Below are positions 5,417-6,664 of a stretch of DNA of 6,664 bases, piece by piece. Position 1 is the first letter of the stretch, and every line of letters starts with the position of its first letter. Position numbers and translations under genes: made by a program. Source of the DNA: Curvibacter sp. (GTDB lineage: Bacteria > Pseudomonadota > Gammaproteobacteria > Burkholderiales > Burkholderiaceae_C); NCBI GenBank assembly GCA_003500955.1, contig DNQP01000180.1, positions 9,310 through 15,973 of the forward strand, read 5' to 3'. Below the pieces are notes generated by a model that worked only from the letters and a program-made list of their open reading frames with translations, made no database searches and was not told the origin of the DNA.

Positions 5417-6232
5417 TTAGTGATGCAGACCCCGCTCGTCCGGCTCATCCGTAGAGGTGCTGATCACGCTCACGGGCTGGCCCTTGATCTTGCGCCAGGC
5501 GTAGACCCCGTAACCGCTCAAACCATAGACAACGAAGACACCGAAAAGCACCGTGGCCGGGTCGATGGTGACCACGGCGATGCCCAACATGATGAGGATG
5601 ACCACGGCAAAGGGCACGCTCTTCTTCATGCTCAGGTCCTTGAAGCTGTAGAAAGGGACGTTGCTCACCATGGTCAGACCCGCGTAGAGCGCCAGCACGA
5701 ACATGGGCCAGGCCACCACGGCCGGATCGACACCCCACTCCGTCATGATCCAGATGAAACCCGTGACCAGCGCTGCCGCGGCTGGCGAGGGCAACCCCTG
5801 GAAGTAACGCTTGTCGACCACGCCCGTATTGACGTTGAAGCGCGCCAGGCGCAGCGCCGCGCAGGCACAGTAGACAAAGGCCGCGACCCAGCCCCAACGC
5901 CCCAGCCCCCGCAAGGCCCACTCATACGCGACGAGGGCCGGCGCGGCGCCGAAGGACACCATGTCGGCCAGGGAGTCCATCTGCTCGCCAAAGGCGCTCT
6001 GGGTGTTGGTCATGCGTGCGACCCGGCCATCGAGACTGTCGAGCACCATGGCACTGAAGATGCCGATGGCCGCCAGATCGTAGCGTCCGTTCATGGCCAT
6101 GACGATGGCGTAGAAGCCACCGAACAAGCCCCCCAGCGTGAAGAGATTGGGCAGGATGTAGATGCCTTTGCGGCGCTTGCGCACCACCACGCCGGCTCCT
6201 TCGCCCCCCTGCTGCTGCGGCGTCTCATCCAT
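5417..6232 (-). CDS. pssA: CDP-diacylglycerol--serine O-phosphatidyltransferase
   Basis: Inner-membrane enzyme that makes phosphatidylserine from CDP-diacylglycerol and serine, the precursor of phosphatidylethanolamine. The 271-aa product carries the complete CDP-alcohol phosphatidyltransferase motif D-G-x2-A-R-x8-G-x3-D-x3-D: Asp68, Gly69, Ala72, Arg73, Gly82, Asp86 and Asp90. It is therefore the integral-membrane type of synthase, unlike the phospholipase D-like PssA of E. coli. After a basic N-terminus (RKRRKG, 18-23) come about seven or eight hydrophobic segments, around 25-48, 53-66, 93-105, 113-130, 150-165, 170-190, 207-222 and 227-245. The soluble tail is acidic, ending DEPDERGLHH. 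The ATG at 6232 follows an in-frame TGA two codons upstream, so no longer start is possible; GGGG 6 nt upstream serves as RBS. A strong terminator precedes it after ilvC, so it probably has its own promoter. Confidence 0.95.
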   Translation of the reverse strand: MDETPQQQGGEGAGVVVRKRRKGIYILPNLFTLGGLFGGFYAIVMAMNGRYDLAAIGIFSAMVLDSLDGRVARMTNTQSAFGEQMDSLADMVSFGAAPALVAYEWALRGLGRWGWVAAFVYCACAALRLARFNVNTGVVDKRYFQGLPSPAAAALVTGFIWIMTEWGVDPAVVAWPMFVLALYAGLTMVSNVPFYSFKDLSMKKSVPFAVVILIMLGIAVVTIDPATVLFGVFVVYGLSGYGVYAWRKIKGQPVSVISTSTDEPDERGLHH

Positions 6233-6269
6233 GGTTCACCCCAATCGACTGTTTCATCCCGGGAATCCG

Positions 6270-6299
6270 ATTCTTTTGTGTCATGCCAGCAAGTGTAAG
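6270..6299 (-). promoter_or_regulatory. Weak promoter candidate for pssA
   Basis: On the minus strand CTTACA (6299-6294) and AAGAAT (6275-6270) match 4 of 6 positions each of the sigma-70 boxes at 18-bp spacing. The pair lies between the ilvC terminator and the pssA start, where a promoter is needed if the terminator is efficient. Matches are too poor for more than a tentative call. Confidence 0.25.
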
Positions 6300-6319
6300 C
6301 CAGCCCCTCGCCCCCCCAT

Positions 6320-6348
6320 AAAACAAGGCCACCGAAGTGGCCTTGTTT
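6320..6348 (-). terminator. Intrinsic terminator of ilvC with UUCG tetraloop
   Basis: On the minus strand AAACAAGGCCAC (6348-6337) pairs perfectly over 12 bp with GTGGCCTTGTTT (6332-6321) around loop TTCG. A C(UUCG)G loop is exceptionally stable. The 3' arm ends in TTTT (6323-6320). The hairpin begins 20 nt after the ilvC stop. On the plus strand the loop is CGAA and the arm also ends in TTT, but no plus-strand gene precedes it. Confidence 0.9.
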
Positions 6349-6368
6349 CACCGAAGGGGTATCCCGGA

Positions 6369-6664
6369 TCAGTTGCGGGTCTGGTCCACCAGCTTGTTCT
6401 TGGCGATCCAGGGCATCATGGCGCGCAGCTGGGCACCGACCTTCTCGATGCTGTGGTCAGCGGTGTTGCGACGACGCGCGGTCATGCTGGGGTAGCCCGT
6501 GCGGCCTTCCAAGATGAACATCTTGGCGTAGTCGCCGTTCTGGATGCGCTTGAGCGCGTTGCGCATGGCCACGCGGGACTGCTCGTTGATCACCTCGGGG
6601 CCGGTCACGTACTCGCCGTACTCCGCGTTGTTGGAGATCGAGTAGTTCATGTTGGCGATGCCGC
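6369..6664 (-). CDS. ilvC: Ketol-acid reductoisomerase, C-terminal part (5' end outside window)
   Basis: Enzyme of valine, leucine and isoleucine synthesis: it isomerises and reduces acetolactate or acetohydroxybutyrate with NADPH and Mg2+. Only about 98 C-terminal residues are visible; the frame runs on to the window edge with no start, beginning [18 protein letters not shown]. This is the KARI C-terminal knotted domain. The SISN segment holds the conserved substrate-contacting Ser, followed by [30 protein letters not shown] and the terminal [14 protein letters not shown]. The ending fits the short class I enzyme (about 338 aa). The NADPH-binding Rossmann domain and the metal-binding acidic residues are beyond the window. 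The gene ends in a strong terminator and is followed by pssA and leuA on the same strand. Confidence 0.96.
   Translation of the reverse strand, partial: GIANMNYSISNNAEYGEYVTGPEVINEQSRVAMRNALKRIQNGDYAKMFILEGRTGYPSMTARRRNTADHSIEKVGAQLRAMMPWIAKNKLVDQTRN

Noticed and set aside
5270..6298. Plus-strand open frame of 342 codons opposite pssA
   Set aside because: Its composition (repeated His/Asp/Gly/Arg) is that of the reverse complement of membrane protein codons, and pssA with a complete catalytic motif lies on the other strand. Its start falls within the leu attenuator.

Overview
The window is GC-rich bacterial chromosome with strong G/C bias at third codon positions. The protein sequences and the arrangement ilvC - pssA - leuA point to a betaproteobacterium of the order Burkholderiales, most likely Comamonadaceae-like. 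This is inferred from recognised protein families and gene order, not from a database search. Everything visible is core chromosome; there is no sign of phage, insertion sequence, CRISPR array or an accessory defence cluster.

Left part, plus strand (82-2447): aat and bpt, two aminoacyl-tRNA-protein transferases, overlap by 4 nt and form one N-degron module that marks proteins with Leu/Phe for ClpS-ClpAP degradation. An IclR-family regulator of unknown target follows after 42 nt. Bases 1-21 on the minus strand are the first 21 nt of a tRNA gene, very probably tRNA-Pro, divergent from aat and cut by the window edge. A perfect 11-bp hairpin separates iclR from the convergent minus-strand block.

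Right part, minus strand (read from 6664 down to 2494): the 3' end of ilvC (branched-chain amino acid synthesis) with a strong intrinsic terminator; pssA (phosphatidylserine synthase, membrane lipid synthesis); leuA (first committed step of leucine synthesis); and pbpG (a periplasmic peptidoglycan endopeptidase of the PBP7 family).

The most interesting element lies in the 215-nt gap between pssA and leuA. It reads as a complete leucine attenuator: an 18-codon leader peptide with five Leu codons (two of them CTA), three mutually exclusive pairings, and a terminator hairpin followed by a T-rich tract, all ahead of a good leuA ribosome binding site. A second lead is a terminator-like hairpin with seven T residues in the pbpG 5' leader, downstream of that gene's best promoter candidate. 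The rest is ordinary housekeeping sequence.
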